Shown one piece after another: positions 9,070 through 22,814 of a DNA stretch of 64,000 nucleotides. The stretch is taken from NCBI GenBank assembly GCA_947846985.1, contig CANTUZ010000002.1:158504217-158568216 (forward strand). The letters are read 5' to 3'. Position numbers and translations under genes: made by a program. Every line of letters starts with the position of its first letter. Position 1 is the first letter of the stretch. This DNA is from Fratercula arctica. Its lineage: Eukaryota > Chordata > Aves > Charadriiformes > Alcidae. The notes below the pieces were generated by a model that did not search any database, was not told where the DNA came from, and saw nothing but the letters and a program-made list of their open reading frames with translations.

Positions 9070-12000
9070 TTGTGGCAAAGGAACTGGTACTGTTTTAAAT
9101 CACTTTCATGTTTTTGACTGTAGTCTGCCCTGAGAAGGAGTATTTCAACAGTATTTGAACTTCTAAGGCCTTTACATATTAATGAACTCTGGAAAATGAA
9201 CCAAGCATAGACACATACATGTATGATGTGTGTGCAGAATATGTTCATATTCTGTGTGTGTGTGAGCAAATATACATATATAGCTTTAACCACAAGGACT
9301 ACATCCCTTTAAAAAGAGTTTATAGGGAAATTTATACCAGGTAAGTTCTACTATAAGCACCCATTAATAGCAACTTTTAATAAATTGTCTGGTGTCACAT
9401 TAAATGAATAGTTTCTCATTTCTAAAGATTAAATTAAAATCCATTTTAATACCTCAAGAGAAATTGGTGTTCTTGATGATCACATTGAAGAGCATTTATT
9501 GTAAGGTGGTATTATGGGACTTTTGTTTCTTAATATCTTGGGGTTTTTTATCTCCCAATTTACAAAAACTCCCTCATATGTGGCTTTTAACTATTCTGAG
9601 TTTCATCCAGTCCCAGAGAGGGCAAACTGAGTTGGAAAAATGGTTGATACAAGAGAAACATAGGTTATAAGGGAAATAGGGAAATAAAGGAATGACATGA
9701 ACATGATTTGTCTCAACTGGGTGTTTCACACCTATTGCAAGTTACTCTGTCTTCTTGCTGACCAGAGAAATAAAAGAGCACAAGCCAATGCATTTGCTTA
9801 TCTCACGCTTGTCTAATTCCCCAGTAGGATGGGCTTTAAACTATTTTTGTAGCTGATTTCTGTTGCTGCAATGAAGAATCTTGTCCTTGTTGTGTTTCTT
9901 CCAACAGGGATTGCACCTGAGGGACTCCAACATTTTCCCGTATAACAAAATGACTTAATCTGATGCGTTTTTAATTAAACATGTCTAGTGATAAATTTGG
10001 AGCACTCAAGGTCAGAGAAGCTCCCATCTGTTTTGCAGCTCTGTCCACACTACGATCTCTCAGTCAGGGAAATGCATTTTTTCTCCTACTGTCAGTTCCT
10101 TTTTGTGTTACTTTCTTGATCATGTTGCAGATCTGAGAGAACTGCTGGTCTCTGCTCCCTTGGGTCTGGGAAAAGGATTTTGACTAGTCATAGTCCTTCT
10201 GCTACTGCTGGTGGATTGACCCATCAAGTGTATCTACAAGGTATGATGACAATATAAAAGAACATACCTGGTCCTCTCTCCCAGGCATCTACTTGGATAC
10301 TGATAAAGGTGAGGAGATGGCAACCTGGATTTCAACACTGATCAGCTGCTCAAGTACATACTTAATCTGTGCTCAATACCTAGTTGTTATGAGGTCATGT
10401 TACGGTGACATCCAAATGAGTACACCGGAGGAATCTAGGTGAGGTGAAAGAGAGGAAGAAAAGGGACTAAGTAAGTGTCATCTGTACTTAAAGTACTTAG
10501 TTGAGAGAAAATAATTAAGCATGTATATACGAAGCTTTGAGAGTGGGATAATGAATAATAAAACTGTATGACTGAATTGATATAAGGTTTCCTTTGAAGT
10601 AATATATATAGGCAAATATTAGAGGATGCTTGTACCCGCCTGGTAATCTTTATATTTCTTTATATCTCTTTGTCTCTTTTGTGTTTCTGAAATTTAAACG
10701 TATAATGAACAATTGTAAAGTGATATGTGTAAAAGCACTGTCTCCTTTAAAGTAAAAGAAAGAATGGTGATGATACTCATGGATATGAGAACAACAGAAG
10801 ACTGGGAAGGGTGCTCTCCTCCAATATTATGATTGTTAACATTTTCCCCACCAAGAATGATACTTGCTGCTTGATCGAAAACATGTGCAGGACCCAAGGG
10901 AATGACTGGCTGTGATATTGCTTTTGTTTGCCAAACTTTTAGGGAACTCCACAACATAAAGACTTTCTGAGACCACATTTGGTCTAGGGCACCACTGTTA
11001 TCAGCTATATGCTCAAATCATTTGTCACACCTTACCTGGAAAGCCTGCTCCCCCAGTTCATCCTGCCCTTCCCACATGAACTCAGGCATCACTAGCAAGA
11101 ACACAAGAAACCATGCACAAATTTACCAGACTGACAGAAGAATTAGATTTTTTTTAGTGGTCCTGAACCCTCTTCTCTACAGGGACATCATTCCCACTCT
11201 ATTTCAGGAAACATTCACAATTAAATCTGAAATAGCCTGTTTAACAGTCCTTTATTTTCCTTTGTACCAGCCAAAGACTACTTACATTAAGACAGTGCCA
11301 GTCTAAAAAATTTAGGTCAAATTCAAGGCTTGTTTACTAACTTGAAGAATTCATAACTAACCAGAGATACAAGCAATTATTATGAGGGTAGGGGGAATCT
11401 ATTTTACTTCATTTCAAATGTATAAACACAGCTTGACTTAAAGTCAAACACAAATGTGCTCATGTTACAGTCAAAAAAGAGTCTGTTAAAAGGTCCAGAC
11501 AGTAAATAGCCAGAGGGAAAGAAAGGACAGAGATATCAACCAGAACTTCAAACACCCACAGAAGAAGATCGTGAGAGGTGTATAGAAAAATAAGGAATAA
11601 GAGAATTCAAACAGAAGAAAAAATATGTAAGCACGTGTGGAGATTCAGACTGGAAATGGTTTAAGTTCAGAGGTGACACAAGAACCTTTTGTGGGTAGAT
11701 AATTTTAAAAATCTGCTGTATATGTCTATCTATATGTACATGTATATTTACAACATTTATATATGTATGCATACATAACTGTAGTATCAGTCCTATTGTG
11801 GATTAATCAGAGCGTCCAGGGTCAACAGGATGTCTTTGCATTCCAGTATGTAACATGTACAGTGGGCTGACATTTTGGCAGGAGAATTAAGGGCTTTGAT
11901 CACCTCAAAATTGCTTGGAGACAAAATGAAAATAGAAGGCAGACAAAATGCAGCATCAGCTTTGTTGTCTTGCACTTGCTCTGGATATTCACAAGCACCA

Positions 12001-12272
12001 AACGGAGCAGAATCTGAGCATTATTGTTGAGAACAGGGAGCATTATGTATTCTGAATGGCAGACTAAACAGAGGAACTCATGGATATGTGTAACTGGGGA
12101 CAGTGATTCTCCCTGCTGAAGTCATAATTTACCATCTCCAGGAGGAGAACTGGCTTAAGAGAAATGAAAACTGCATTGCAATGCTTGGTGGGTATCTTAT
12201 CAGCGAAACATGCCTCACTAGTGATTTCCTATCCATTAGTTTAGATTTTGGGTAGATGAAGAATAGGATTAT
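9070..12272. other. Unique non-coding DNA
   Basis: More than 3 kb of AT-rich sequence. Only short alternating TG/CA stretches (near 9248-9265) stand out. Open frames are at most about 95 codons, in several frames, and match no family I know. Confidence 0.5.
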
Positions 12273-12340
12273 CGCCGCCGCCTGCCCACCCGCCCGCCCG
12301 CCCCCCCCATCCCCCCCCCCCCCCCCCCCCCCAGCCCCAG
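12273..12340. repeat. C-rich low-complexity tract with C22 run
   Basis: CGCCGCCGCC leads into CCCG units, a C8 run (12301-12308) and a C22 run (12311-12332). The minus strand is therefore a G-rich tract able in principle to form G-quadruplexes. The Gly-rich frame at 12129-12377 on the minus strand is produced by this tract and is not a gene. Confidence 0.93.
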
Positions 12341-15300
12341 ATGAAGATTTGGCCACAGGTAGAAAAAAATGAGTCAAAAAACCAAGCTGATCTGATCATC
12401 TAGTGGCAGAGGAGTAGCAGTGGTTTTAAAGCTTGGTTCTACCCCACGTTTAAAGGTATGCACTGCATAAAAGAGTTTCAGTAGGAGATACCATGGGTTT
12501 TGATACATCAGTACAGGAAGGTTATATTGAAGGTGTCTAAAAAGGAAGAATATTTAAGGAGCCTCTTTCCGTTTCTTTTTTGAAAAAGGTCTCTGTGTTG
12601 GTTAATTGAAACATGCTCTTTTCTCAGCCTTCACACCCTACAGCTGGGTTCATAATACAATCATAACAAACTCAGGATTAGTCAGTTTTCATGAAAGCTG
12701 AGAAGTGGTTTTATACCCCAATTAGCCCTCCCTAGTATTAGGATAGAAGCCCTCATCAGAGGATAATACAAACAGAGGGATTAAGATCAACTGTTCCAGC
12801 TAAACCTACCATTATCGTGATTTACAGTTCAGGATACCATGATAAAATCCAGTTGTCTTTAGACGGGAATTGAAGTAATAAAAAGTTTTTTATCTGATAC
12901 AGATTGTGAAATATAGACTGATCATCTAGAAAGAATGTTTTTATGGAAAAATATTTGGGGGAGAGAAAACCTAATTTGTCTTTATATTATGTTTCCTTCA
13001 TTTAAAGGAAAAGGCTAGTGAGCATTTGTTTCTCTGCATAGCATCTATTAAGTATGAATGTGACAGAACAAATGCAGACATGTAGAAAATAAATTACATT
13101 AAAGAAAAATCATTATGAACAGCATTAACCATAAATGTACTATGCAGCCTCCTCTGCTAGGACCACCTAAGCCATGCATTTTTGCCACAATTACTTTTTG
13201 AAGTCTGTCTTCTTTCCGAGTGATTTATGACCTTAGCATAGGCAGATTACTTGGCATCACAGGGAAGCCTTCTGCTTATTTCCCTTTCTTTCCCCCCCGA
13301 CATCCAGAGAAGGATGATACATTTTATTTGAGGTTCATTTGTTAACCCTTACAGGTCAAAAACTTTTTTCCTAAATTGTCAGCCCCAAGCAGCACAGATG
13401 GGAGAATCCAAAAATGAGGTGTTCTGAAAGCAAGGCACACAAGAAGTGCTTCTGCTAAATTATGGTCCCTCTCACCTTCTGGTTTAATTCACTTGAAACT
13501 ACTCAGTACTAAGCATCTCATGCAGTAATAATCTTGTAAAACGAAGGCATCAAGAGCTAAGTGTCAGACTGCTAGAGTTCAATCCACTGCAACTTGCTAA
13601 CATATTCTGTGAGCTATCACCTAAACACTTGGATTTAGTGATAACCTTTGTCTGAAGGTGGAAAGGAAGGTAGCTGCTCAGACCACCACTGAACATTTGA
13701 TCAAGCTAATCTTTATCTTCCCACAGGCTAGAAAGATTTACCAGAAATGAAACTATGAAGTTGAGAAGGAAGGGTCTGTTTAACTGGTATGTTTGCTCTC
13801 ATTGTATTGTTTAGGTCAGTGTTTAAATTCTGCACAAATAGGTCACCAAAAAGTGCTTTTGGTACGCAGTGCTTCATAAAATGCTGCTAATAAAATAATA
13901 ATAATGCAGAGTAATTAGTGAAAGTCACATATTTATACTTCATTTGCAACATACACACACAAAAGCCTATCATGTCTATGAGAAATTGGAAGTACAATCA
14001 CAAGAAATGTTGATCCAAACTAATCCTTCATACCAATGCTAATAAATGCTCAACCAAAGATGAAATCAAAAGCTAGTGAATATAGGTGATTCAGCTGTTA
14101 CTGGAGAAGCCTGCATCAAGGATTTATTTCATGGTTTGTTGAATAAACTCCCTGCCAACTCAAGGAACGACATCATCTATTCATACTTATAAATTCTTCA
14201 AGCTCCACAAAAAATTAATTAGGGTTTCCCTTTCCCATAATTCCCATAGAAATTCTATTCCAAATCTCTTTTCAGATAGTTGGAACCTACCTCTAGTTTC
14301 CAGTCTAAATTATTTTATGGCTAGCTTATGATAACCCTTATCCAATACCACAATTCATCTGGCATCATTTGCACTATGCAGTTCACCACCAATCAGTTAA
14401 AAAACAGATCAACCTTATTTAGTATTTAATTACAGCAATACTCTCTTCCACTGCAAATACCGTGTTATGTCAAGCTGGTATTATGCCATCTTGTCTTAAT
14501 TGTCAGGTGTCTTTTTGATCTCCAGATGGTATTTTTAACGGTGATACTCACAACCATCAGATGGAGATTTAAAACAGGAGCTTAACTTTAGTTGTCAGAT
14601 ATGTCCTTTGTTTGATTATAACTTTCCTTTGATGACAAAGGCACTGAAAGACAGTGCCTACAGAATGTAAATAAAAGGTCTGCATTTGGGAAGTACAAAT
14701 ATTTGTCATGGATTTCTTTTCAATTTTCTTTCCTCCATTTCAATGGAGGAAGGTACATGGTCTTTTGGTCTTTGGCTCTTACAGATTCGGTTTTAGATTC
14801 TCTTATCAGCTTGAAACATGCAACACAATTTTAAGAGAAGCAATCTGTCCTTTAATATAGGCAGACCATACAGAAGATACTGTGAGCAGGACTCAAATAT
14901 AGCAGAGATATATTCAGGAAAACAGGGTGTATCATTCCCATACTAATGGGTGAACCTCTGGACTCAATTAATTATTTGTGATTACTGAAATATGTCTATA
15001 AAATGTATGGTGTTCTCTGTGCTTGTGCTGTCCATCTTGGATTTTACTTGATGGAGAACGTCTTAACCATCTTGACCACAACATGATTTCTGCATTTGCA
15101 GAGGGAAAAGTGGAAGGCAGTAAGTGTGCACTCAGCCTTTCAGCTGGTCCTCATGCTGCCAGGAATGCAAAGGCAGCAGTGAGGGTGAGTGAGCCTAAGG
15201 GGAAAAAAAAACAAAACAGCCAGATAATCAGGGTATGTTTAGTGTCTATCTGTTGTATATTGAGTATTCTTTTGGAATACCTCCTAGAAGACTAGAGATA

Positions 15301-16233
15301 AATTATTGTTGTTTAATTTAGTCTCTATTCAGTGTCAAAACCTAAATAAGTTTTGACATTGTAAAGTGATTAAATTCAGGAAGGATATTTTTAGTGGTCT
15401 TTTTATGTTTATCTGGAAAAGCAAGATCTTAAGAACCTGCACTGAATTTTAACCCTTGCTAGGGTTTTTTCATCATCTGAAGAGTTCTAGTTTCAAACTA
15501 AGACTCTGGTCTGACATATGCAATGAGCTGTCCCTCTAGTTTTGCACCTGCCATTCATTCACTTCTTTCCCTTGTGTTTCTGTGTCTGTGGAAAACTATG
15601 AGTGAAACCGGTAACAGAGATAAAGATTCAGCTTGAAAATCAAGGCCAAGTTTGGTTTATAAAGGAAAAAAAAAGTCTTCTAAAGGGTCTAAAGGGCATA
15701 ATTCAGCAATATTACCAAATGTCTAAATCCCAGTGACTTCAAATTAAGCACATCATTGTTAAATTCCTTACCTGTCTGGTGAGCTCTGAAACACGTCCAC
15801 TGGAACTGTCCATAGTTAACTTCAGTCAACTTTTTTATATCCACAAAAGAAAAAAAAAAAGAAGCGCCAAATAGGTTTTTTTCCATTAACACGTTGTGAT
15901 TTCCTCATTGGAATTGCTGAAACCAGTTATTAAAAAAACCCTAACCCCAAACTAAATCAATTAAACAAAGAAAACAATCCACATTTTTTTATCCACAAAC
16001 TATATTACAATACGTAAAAAAAGTGAACTTAAATAAATCAATCTTTCAATTTTACAATCATCTTATCTGTCATCTGTGTTTGTGTTGAGTAATTTGAACA
16101 ATCATCATGACTATCAAACAAAGAAGGTCATTTTATACCAGGGCTTTTTTTATTAAACAAAGAGGCTATTTAATGCATTCAAATCAAGACTTAGTTTTCT
16201 CTTACCTGTTGCATAGCACTTACAGTTTGTTTG
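12341..16233. other. Unique AT-rich non-coding DNA
   Basis: Almost 4 kb without a recognisable transposon, gene or RNA. Minor features: an 8-C run near 13291 and a short TAA-rich run near 13887-13905. Nothing else can be supported. Confidence 0.5.
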
Positions 16234-16249
16234 TTTTTTTTTTTTTTTT
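16234..16249. repeat. T16 homopolymer
   Basis: Sixteen T following TTTGTTTG. Simple repeat. Confidence 0.9.
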
Positions 16250-17071
16250 GCTTGTGTAGATTCCCTCTCCCCCACCATGAATCAAGCACTAAACTCACCC
16301 CTGTCTTTATACCGAGGATGTGCAGGTCTCTGAGTAGTAACACTACCCTCAGGATTTTTCCCCCATTTTTTCATGCATCATGTTCCAATCTCATGGAGTT
16401 TTCCGGTCCAGCAACAAAAGCATATTCCAGTTGATTTGCTCTTCTCAGCAGAAGGTACCATTGCTGCCAAGAGCCAGTGAAAGCTATTGTAGATGATTCC
16501 ATGGGACGTGGGGATAATTCAGTCTGCCTAAAAAGACACAAGCTAATTTTGAAAGAAATCCTCTTGCTGTCATCTGCTGTAACACATTCAATTTAGATAA
16601 ATCCTTGAACTGGGATTCCTTATGCGTAATATATGCTGTTAAACAAATAGAAGCACAACCACGACATTAAGAGTGTCCAAATGATTGCTTAGGTTTAGCA
16701 CCCTGGCTGTCCAATTTCTTATCTAAACTATTACAAACAAAGGCAGAATCGGAAGATTAAAAATTTTCAAGTGACTGCTGAAGTTCAAAGAGTGCTTGTA
16801 TTTTAATAACAAGTACCGTACATGTTCCATGGAAGTGTTAGCCAGCTGATCTGTATGTTAATTAGACTGACATTTGAAAAGGAAAATGATTCAAGTGCTT
16901 TCATCGCATTTCCAACACAAGTAGCCATGCTGAGTACATTAGGAAGCATCATTCCTGCATGTTCTGGAGTCAGCTAAGCCCCTTTTTAGGCATTAGGGGA
17001 GGAAGAAAGAAAGAGAGCTGATAGTCAATTTTATGGTAGAATGATTTTCGAACAGAGAGCAACATGTTTAG
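16250..17071. other. Unique non-coding DNA
   Basis: No coding frame, transposon end or RNA gene is visible. Confidence 0.5.
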
Positions 17072-17093
17072 AAAAAAAAAAAAAAAAAAAAAA
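17072..17093. repeat. A22 homopolymer
   Basis: Twenty-two A; a second run follows about 90 bp downstream. Confidence 0.93.
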
Positions 17094-17179
17094 TCTAAAT
17101 CCTCCATAAGTGGGGGGGGAAATCCTTGGGATTGTCTGTTGACAAATTGTGATTATGGTTTCCATTTATATTATCTACC

Positions 17180-17198
17180 AAAAAAAAAAAAAAAAAAA
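17180..17198. repeat. A19 homopolymer
   Basis: Nineteen A on the plus strand. The Lys-rich frame spanning this and the preceding A run is an artefact of the runs. Confidence 0.93.
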
Positions 17199-18685
17199 GT
17201 TAAAAAAGAAAACAAGATTGCCAAAGACCCTTCATGTGAGGAATTAGGGAATTGGAACTAGGCTTGGTCCAGGTGGGGCTACTGAGAACCGGAGAGGCAG
17301 AGAAAGCAGGTGACCAGCGCCTGGCTCTGGCTCCCTGCCTGGAAGATTCTCATTGGAGTCACTTTCTGCCTTCTGGCAGAAAATGAAATTGACAAGAGGT
17401 CAGGAGGTGGAATTGACAGGAATGTTCAGTTGGCAGGAAGTTGACGAACTACAAAAACTTCCATTTTCCTTCTCCAAAAATAATTTCTTGAAGTCTTTTC
17501 AAGTTCTGGGGAAAAAAACAAACAAACAATCAAACCAACCACACACACAAAAAAACCCCCTCAAATAATTTTAATGTCTTATTCCAAATACTGATATTTC
17601 CTGAGGACAGAAATGTGTTTTCCTGATCAGATTTGGAATGAAGTCATCAGGCTTCAGCACTGTTGCAGTGTCAGCCTGGAAAACATTTATCAGTAATGGA
17701 GGGGAGAGCAGGAGCTCCGAAAGGGATATAAATGCAGCTGAGTATTGCGTCATCTCCCTTCCTCTTTGCCTGCGCATCCCAATAAAGAAACAGACAATGG
17801 AGGACTTCTGCTCAACAATGCTCTTAAGCAAAGAGTGTCCCACAAAGAACTTGGTAACAGCACGTTACATTTCAACGGTGCCGTAAGGTTGCTGTGAATT
17901 ATGTTTGAGCTGGAGTCACGCACCATGCAGCTGGGATTTGAAATCTCGAACTGCATATTTGCGACACTTTGTATCAAGACTTCTGTGTTATAATCCAATA
18001 TGAAGTGCACTTAATTTTGTCTTTTAACACGAGCACTTTTTTAAAATTTGATTTTATTTTTCCAGCAAATGGGGTTAATAAAGATTCTGTCTTTTTTTGA
18101 TTAATCACATCCAAGAGCACCTTGGAGAATAAACACAGCAGCCTATGAGTTTACCACTCAAACAGAAACACTTTGAATTATTACTTAAAGAAGAGGAGCT
18201 GATATTTATTTGAAGCAGCAATAAAAGAAGAATACTGGCAGCACTCTGTATGGAAGTCATAAAACAGTCACTTCTTTCTACGCTGGGTAGTTTAGAACAA
18301 AGTTGGAAATGAAGTGTTGTGCAATTGAATATTTCAAAATATTAGATATACATTGTCATTTTCCTCACTGCGTAAAGTTCTAGTTGGCAAAATATTTGAC
18401 GTTATTTCTCATATCCTGTTCTAGTTTTTTGCTAGGTGCTGACTGAACTTTTCAAAACATTTCTCTACTGAAATCTTGAAATGTGTATTACCCAGCAATT
18501 TAGTTCAGAAGAGTTACTGTAGGAGTGTATGATGGACTGATGACAGACTTTCTATGAAAATAAACCCCCAGCTAATGTCCCCCTTTATAATACACGTATA
18601 TAGTCTTACAGAAATCAATGAAGCTGAGATAACTTACATCAGGTATTGATGTAGCACCCTGAGATCACATTTACTCACATTGCTT
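17199..18685. other. Repeat-free segment, possible conserved non-coding element
   Basis: No transposon or simple repeat interrupts about 17600-18500. The part from about 17640 to 18000 has a more balanced base composition than its surroundings, keeps several CpG sites and includes a CRE-like TGCGTCATC (about 17744-17752). Overlapping open frames on both strands (82-90 codons) resemble no protein I know. A regulatory element is an inference from texture only; ordinary unique DNA is equally compatible. Confidence 0.3.
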
Positions 18686-18736
18686 TATATATATATATAT
18701 ATATATACAGAGAGAAAAGGAAAGAGAGAGAGAAAT
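18686..18736. repeat. (TA)n followed by (AG)-rich microsatellite
   Basis: About eleven TA dinucleotides at 18686-18707, then an AG-rich purine stretch to 18736. Confidence 0.92.
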
Positions 18737-19470
18737 TTTAATTTGCAATTTCTTTGTGACTTATTCGAATGTATTCTTCTCATCTGTTTGTTTCCCCAGT
18801 GGACAATTTCATCTCTTTAAGCTCTTTTTCCTCCTTGAAGTCATCGCCATTGAGTTTAAGCATTGTCTCCAAAAGATCGGTTGCATCATATTATTATTTT
18901 AACCTTAAGTATCTACGACCTCGCAAAAATGAAGATGCTTTTCTTCACAGTCTAGTTAGGAATGCAAATGAAGATGAGAACATTACAGGATCTATCAGCT
19001 TATGCCTACAATTGCACATAGGTCTGGTCTGCTTTCTATGCAAATGAAGCATCTGACCTTGCTTAGATTTCAGATTGTTTTGTCACAGAAACAACTGCAG
19101 ACCCACACTGAGGAATGCTGCACTAAATGTTCGAAGCCATCCTTCCCCATTCCCTGGGAGCGCAAAGTAATTTCCTACTGTATCAGAGTCAGGACATAAC
19201 TTTCTTGGGGCTGAATTTCAAACTGTTCTCAGAGGATTGTACATGTGTTCCCTACAATTCCCTGAAACTTACAGAAAGGGAAATCACAAGTATGTGGCTG
19301 TTATTACAAGCAGATGTATATGAGACACCGTGGTGGTAGAGAGGGATCGGCTTCATAAACAGGAATTAAGCAACAGTAAAAATATTCTCTTCCCTGGTCA
19401 GATCAAAACCATGTTTACAGTACAAGGCTCTGATATGGAAAAGAGAAGAAAACTACCTTTTCATTTATTT
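18737..19470. other. Unique non-coding DNA
   Basis: Short open frames only (92 codons or fewer, overlapping one another). No element can be supported. Confidence 0.5.
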
Positions 19471-19523
19471 GGGAGTTGGACTAGATGACCTTCCAACTCA
19501 AACGATTCTACGATTCTATGATT
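19471..19523 (+). mobile_element. CR1 3' end fragment, plus strand
   Basis: About 50 bp with the CR1 3' UTR signature GTTGGACTAGATGACCTTCC and two terminal ATTCTA(C/T)GATTC-type units (about 19504-19523). Only the extreme 3' end was copied or has survived. Its flanks carry no further CR1 similarity. Confidence 0.88.
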
Positions 19524-22500
19524 TATCCTTTGATTCTGTATCTGGCCTTCTTTTCCACTTTAGAAACTGTCCTAAAAATATGAAGATATTAACCCTGAGT
19601 ATCAGAATACATTATCTTCCATTTGATGCAAACTGTGAAGACAAGATCTAGTACCACATTTACACTTGCAAGACCAGTTTTTTCTACCACTCAGCTACAC
19701 AACAGGACTGCCTCATTGGTCTACCTTGTGAAACCACTCCAGACATAAAATCTGTCACTGTTGCATGCTTCAGTGTAGCCAACATGACAAAAAATATTTA
19801 ATCAAAACTAACCACTAGAATATCCCTGACCTTAAACAAACAAATTGTGAGAAAGAACATTTACATTTGGAGTCATCCCAATGCTGCTGAGCAGTTGTTC
19901 AACTAAATTTTTGATGAATGTTCTCTCATTTTTAATTTCTTTTGCATTTTTCCCTTATACCACTTCAAAACCAACAACATAAGGCCAGTGGTTGCTAATG
20001 TTAGACACTCCAAGAGCAAATAAAACAAACATGTACGACTTCACATTACGACTTGCATTATTTCTTAGGAAGATCCTATGCTTGATTCTTGAAAAATCTT
20101 AGAAAATGCCTAGAAAAATCTTTGTTTGTACATTTGGATTTTGTCATTTAAATTTTGGTCTCCTGAAGGCAAGTTTTAGTCTTTGATCCAAATTCCAAAA
20201 TTGCTTACTTTCTGGGTTTAGTTTCACGCTGAAGGCTCCTGGGTAACCTGTTAAGGTCTCCTGAAGTTCAGCAATAATCAGGCAGATAAGCAATAGCTGC
20301 AGAATCCTCGAAAGGTCTGCCAAGCAGATTTTAGCCCTCCATTGGGAGGCAATTATTCTGTCATCATTTGAAGAGAATGACCTATCTGCTTCTGGCAGGT
20401 GTTTCAGTTCCAGGCATGAAGTCTGGTTCTGAACTTGCTGCACATCCCCCGTATGATGGACGCCCCGGTAACCAATGTCATTAGTGCACTGAGATATCAC
20501 ATGCCTGCCAAGAGTCAACCTTTAAACAAGGGATCCAGGATGAAAAATGCCTTTGTCTGTTCTAATTAGGATCAACACTTTTGCTTTCTTCATCAGAATC
20601 TGCTTGTTTCATTGTCTGGGGCTGACACCAGCACATGTGCTAAAAAGGAAAGCAATTTGTTCAAGTTTCTTCATTGCCTGATGCTTTCCACTTCACATGT
20701 ATCACCTGAAAAAGAAAACAACAAATAAACTCTCCTAATGTCATCCTGATCAAGTCAGGTAATGCCTTTTGTTTGGAAGTAATGCTTTCCATGCCTTTCA
20801 AGCAGGTTGAATAGCCTGGTTTATCCTTTTTACCATCTGGACACTCTTCTCAGCTCTGCTTCCTGATCAAGGGGGACATCAACGGGTTGTTAATAAAATC
20901 CTCTCTGTTGCTTTCAGATACTTTCCATCAGTGAGTAGCCATTCATTTGGCTAATTTGGAGAAACTACCATTCCTCTGCAAGATGTTATCAGTTCTCAAG
21001 TGAGACGCAGTAACAAACTATGCAAATATGCCTAATTCATTGCAATAGAAAGCAAGCAGCTTTGCTGCCTTCTGTACGTCTTGGTTGACATTTTCTTAAT
21101 ATGTGTTCCAAAGTCTCATGACAATATGTGGATCTGCATTAGAAGGGACAAGGTGAAGAGGACAGCAGAGAAGATAAATAAACATAAAGTTTTTTGAATG
21201 GAGCTATTAATCTGATATGATTCATGATGAACAAGAGAACTATGCTTTGGTTGCTGTCAATCCGGTTCATGGGGATTCAGACACCGATGTAAATCCGACA
21301 CAGACTGGCTATTCAGGAACACTTCCCTAGGCTCTAGTGATGGCTCCAGGAATTGGGGAGGTTCTCAGTCCTGTCTATAGAGCATATTTGAAACGGGTGA
21401 CTTTGCCCTTGACAATGGCCTGGATCTCACTCAGCTGGAATAATCATGCCAGTGGAAAGGGAAAGGCAGAGGTGACTGCAGCTGGAGGGGCAATCCAGCA
21501 AGGAGGTATTAATTCTTCTGTGTTCTCTGTGTCCGGTGCACAAGTCATCTCACCCAGACATCCAGTGAGATCTGAGTTTTAACCTTCCTTGCTTGTCAAT
21601 AAATATGACAAACAACATATATCTTTTGAGCAAGTCCTTTGTCCTTAGTTTGTTGCTCACTACTGATAGCAAGAGTGAGAAAATATATTCTCTGAAAAAC
21701 AGAAGGAAAGAGCAATGAGGAGACCTAAGACATTGACAATTCGCAGAGTGCAAGTGTTATTTACACTTAATTTATTTGTCAATTTTTTTAAAGATTTTTT
21801 TTTTTATTCTTTGGTGGTTCCAAGAAGCTCTAGTAAGGAGAAATAGATGGGATGATTCTGGCTGCCTCAATTCAAGTACTAATGAGTTTTTCATGATCAG
21901 GAACAAAAACGGATGAAGGGAGGCATTTGTTTCACAAACACAGACAACTCCTTTCTTAACAAGGTGGTTGACAGAAAGGGTATAACCTGCTCCTCCATTA
22001 CAGGAGGATGCTGAAGCATGGAGAGCAATTTACTTCTGTGCAACGACATTCATTCTTTTCTTAATGGGCACCTTGGTGTTTCTGATTTCAAAAGGGAGTT
22101 TTCCACAGCAGTGGAAAGGCTATTTTCCTGGGTTTATGACTCAGATCAAATTCTGTGCTTTATCACTTCAGTATACCTAAGATGAAAATATTCATAAAAT
22201 TTTAATTGTATTTTTATTGCAGAGCCTGTATGGGGACACAGTCTTTTTGCATGTGCAGAATCCTCCAGACAAAACTTCTTGGTGCTAAACTCCAAGTTAT
22301 ATTTGATATATGTATATGTATGTGTGTTTGTACATACATATTTATGTTTATACATACAGAGATTTGAACAGTGTTCGTGGCATTAAGTTTCTGTATGCAT
22401 GCAAATATACAAAAAGAATGCTTGACTGCTTAAATGAGCCATGCATCAGTGTAACCAAGGAGGATTCAGGGAACTTCTTCCTAATTATTTCAGTATAAAT

Positions 22501-22797
22501 GAGAGAAAAATAAAGGAACTCTTGAGCCATTAGAAGGTTGAAATGGATCCCAAGACATGTCTCCTACTACCCATTCACTCAGTTGCCTTCAGTTCACCAA
22601 TAGTACATTTCTGTGGCTGTAGGATAACTATACACCATCAGTGCTACACTCTTTGATGAACATTTGGAATAATGTTGCTCTTTGGTGGTTTAGCTGATAG
22701 TGTTGTGAACCATATGGTTCTTAGATTAGAACTGTGCATCACAGTAGTGATGATGTAATTTAGTACAGAATTTGATTTTAAAACATATTTGGAGTTT
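19524..22797. other. Unique non-coding DNA with one unrecognised 124-codon frame
   Basis: No transposon is recognisable. The minus strand carries an open frame at 20144-20518 (124 codons) with a hydrophobic stretch (ILQLLLICLII) near its middle. It belongs to no family I know, has no visible splice context, and may be chance. An alternating purine-pyrimidine stretch rich in TATG and ACATA lies at about 22308-22362. Confidence 0.4.
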
Positions 22798-22814
22798 AAA
22801 AAAAAAAAAAAAAA
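22798..22814. repeat. A17 homopolymer
   Basis: Seventeen A on the plus strand. Confidence 0.9.

Noticed and set aside
12129..12377. Gly-rich frame on the minus strand
   Set aside because: Produced by the C22 and CCG tract.
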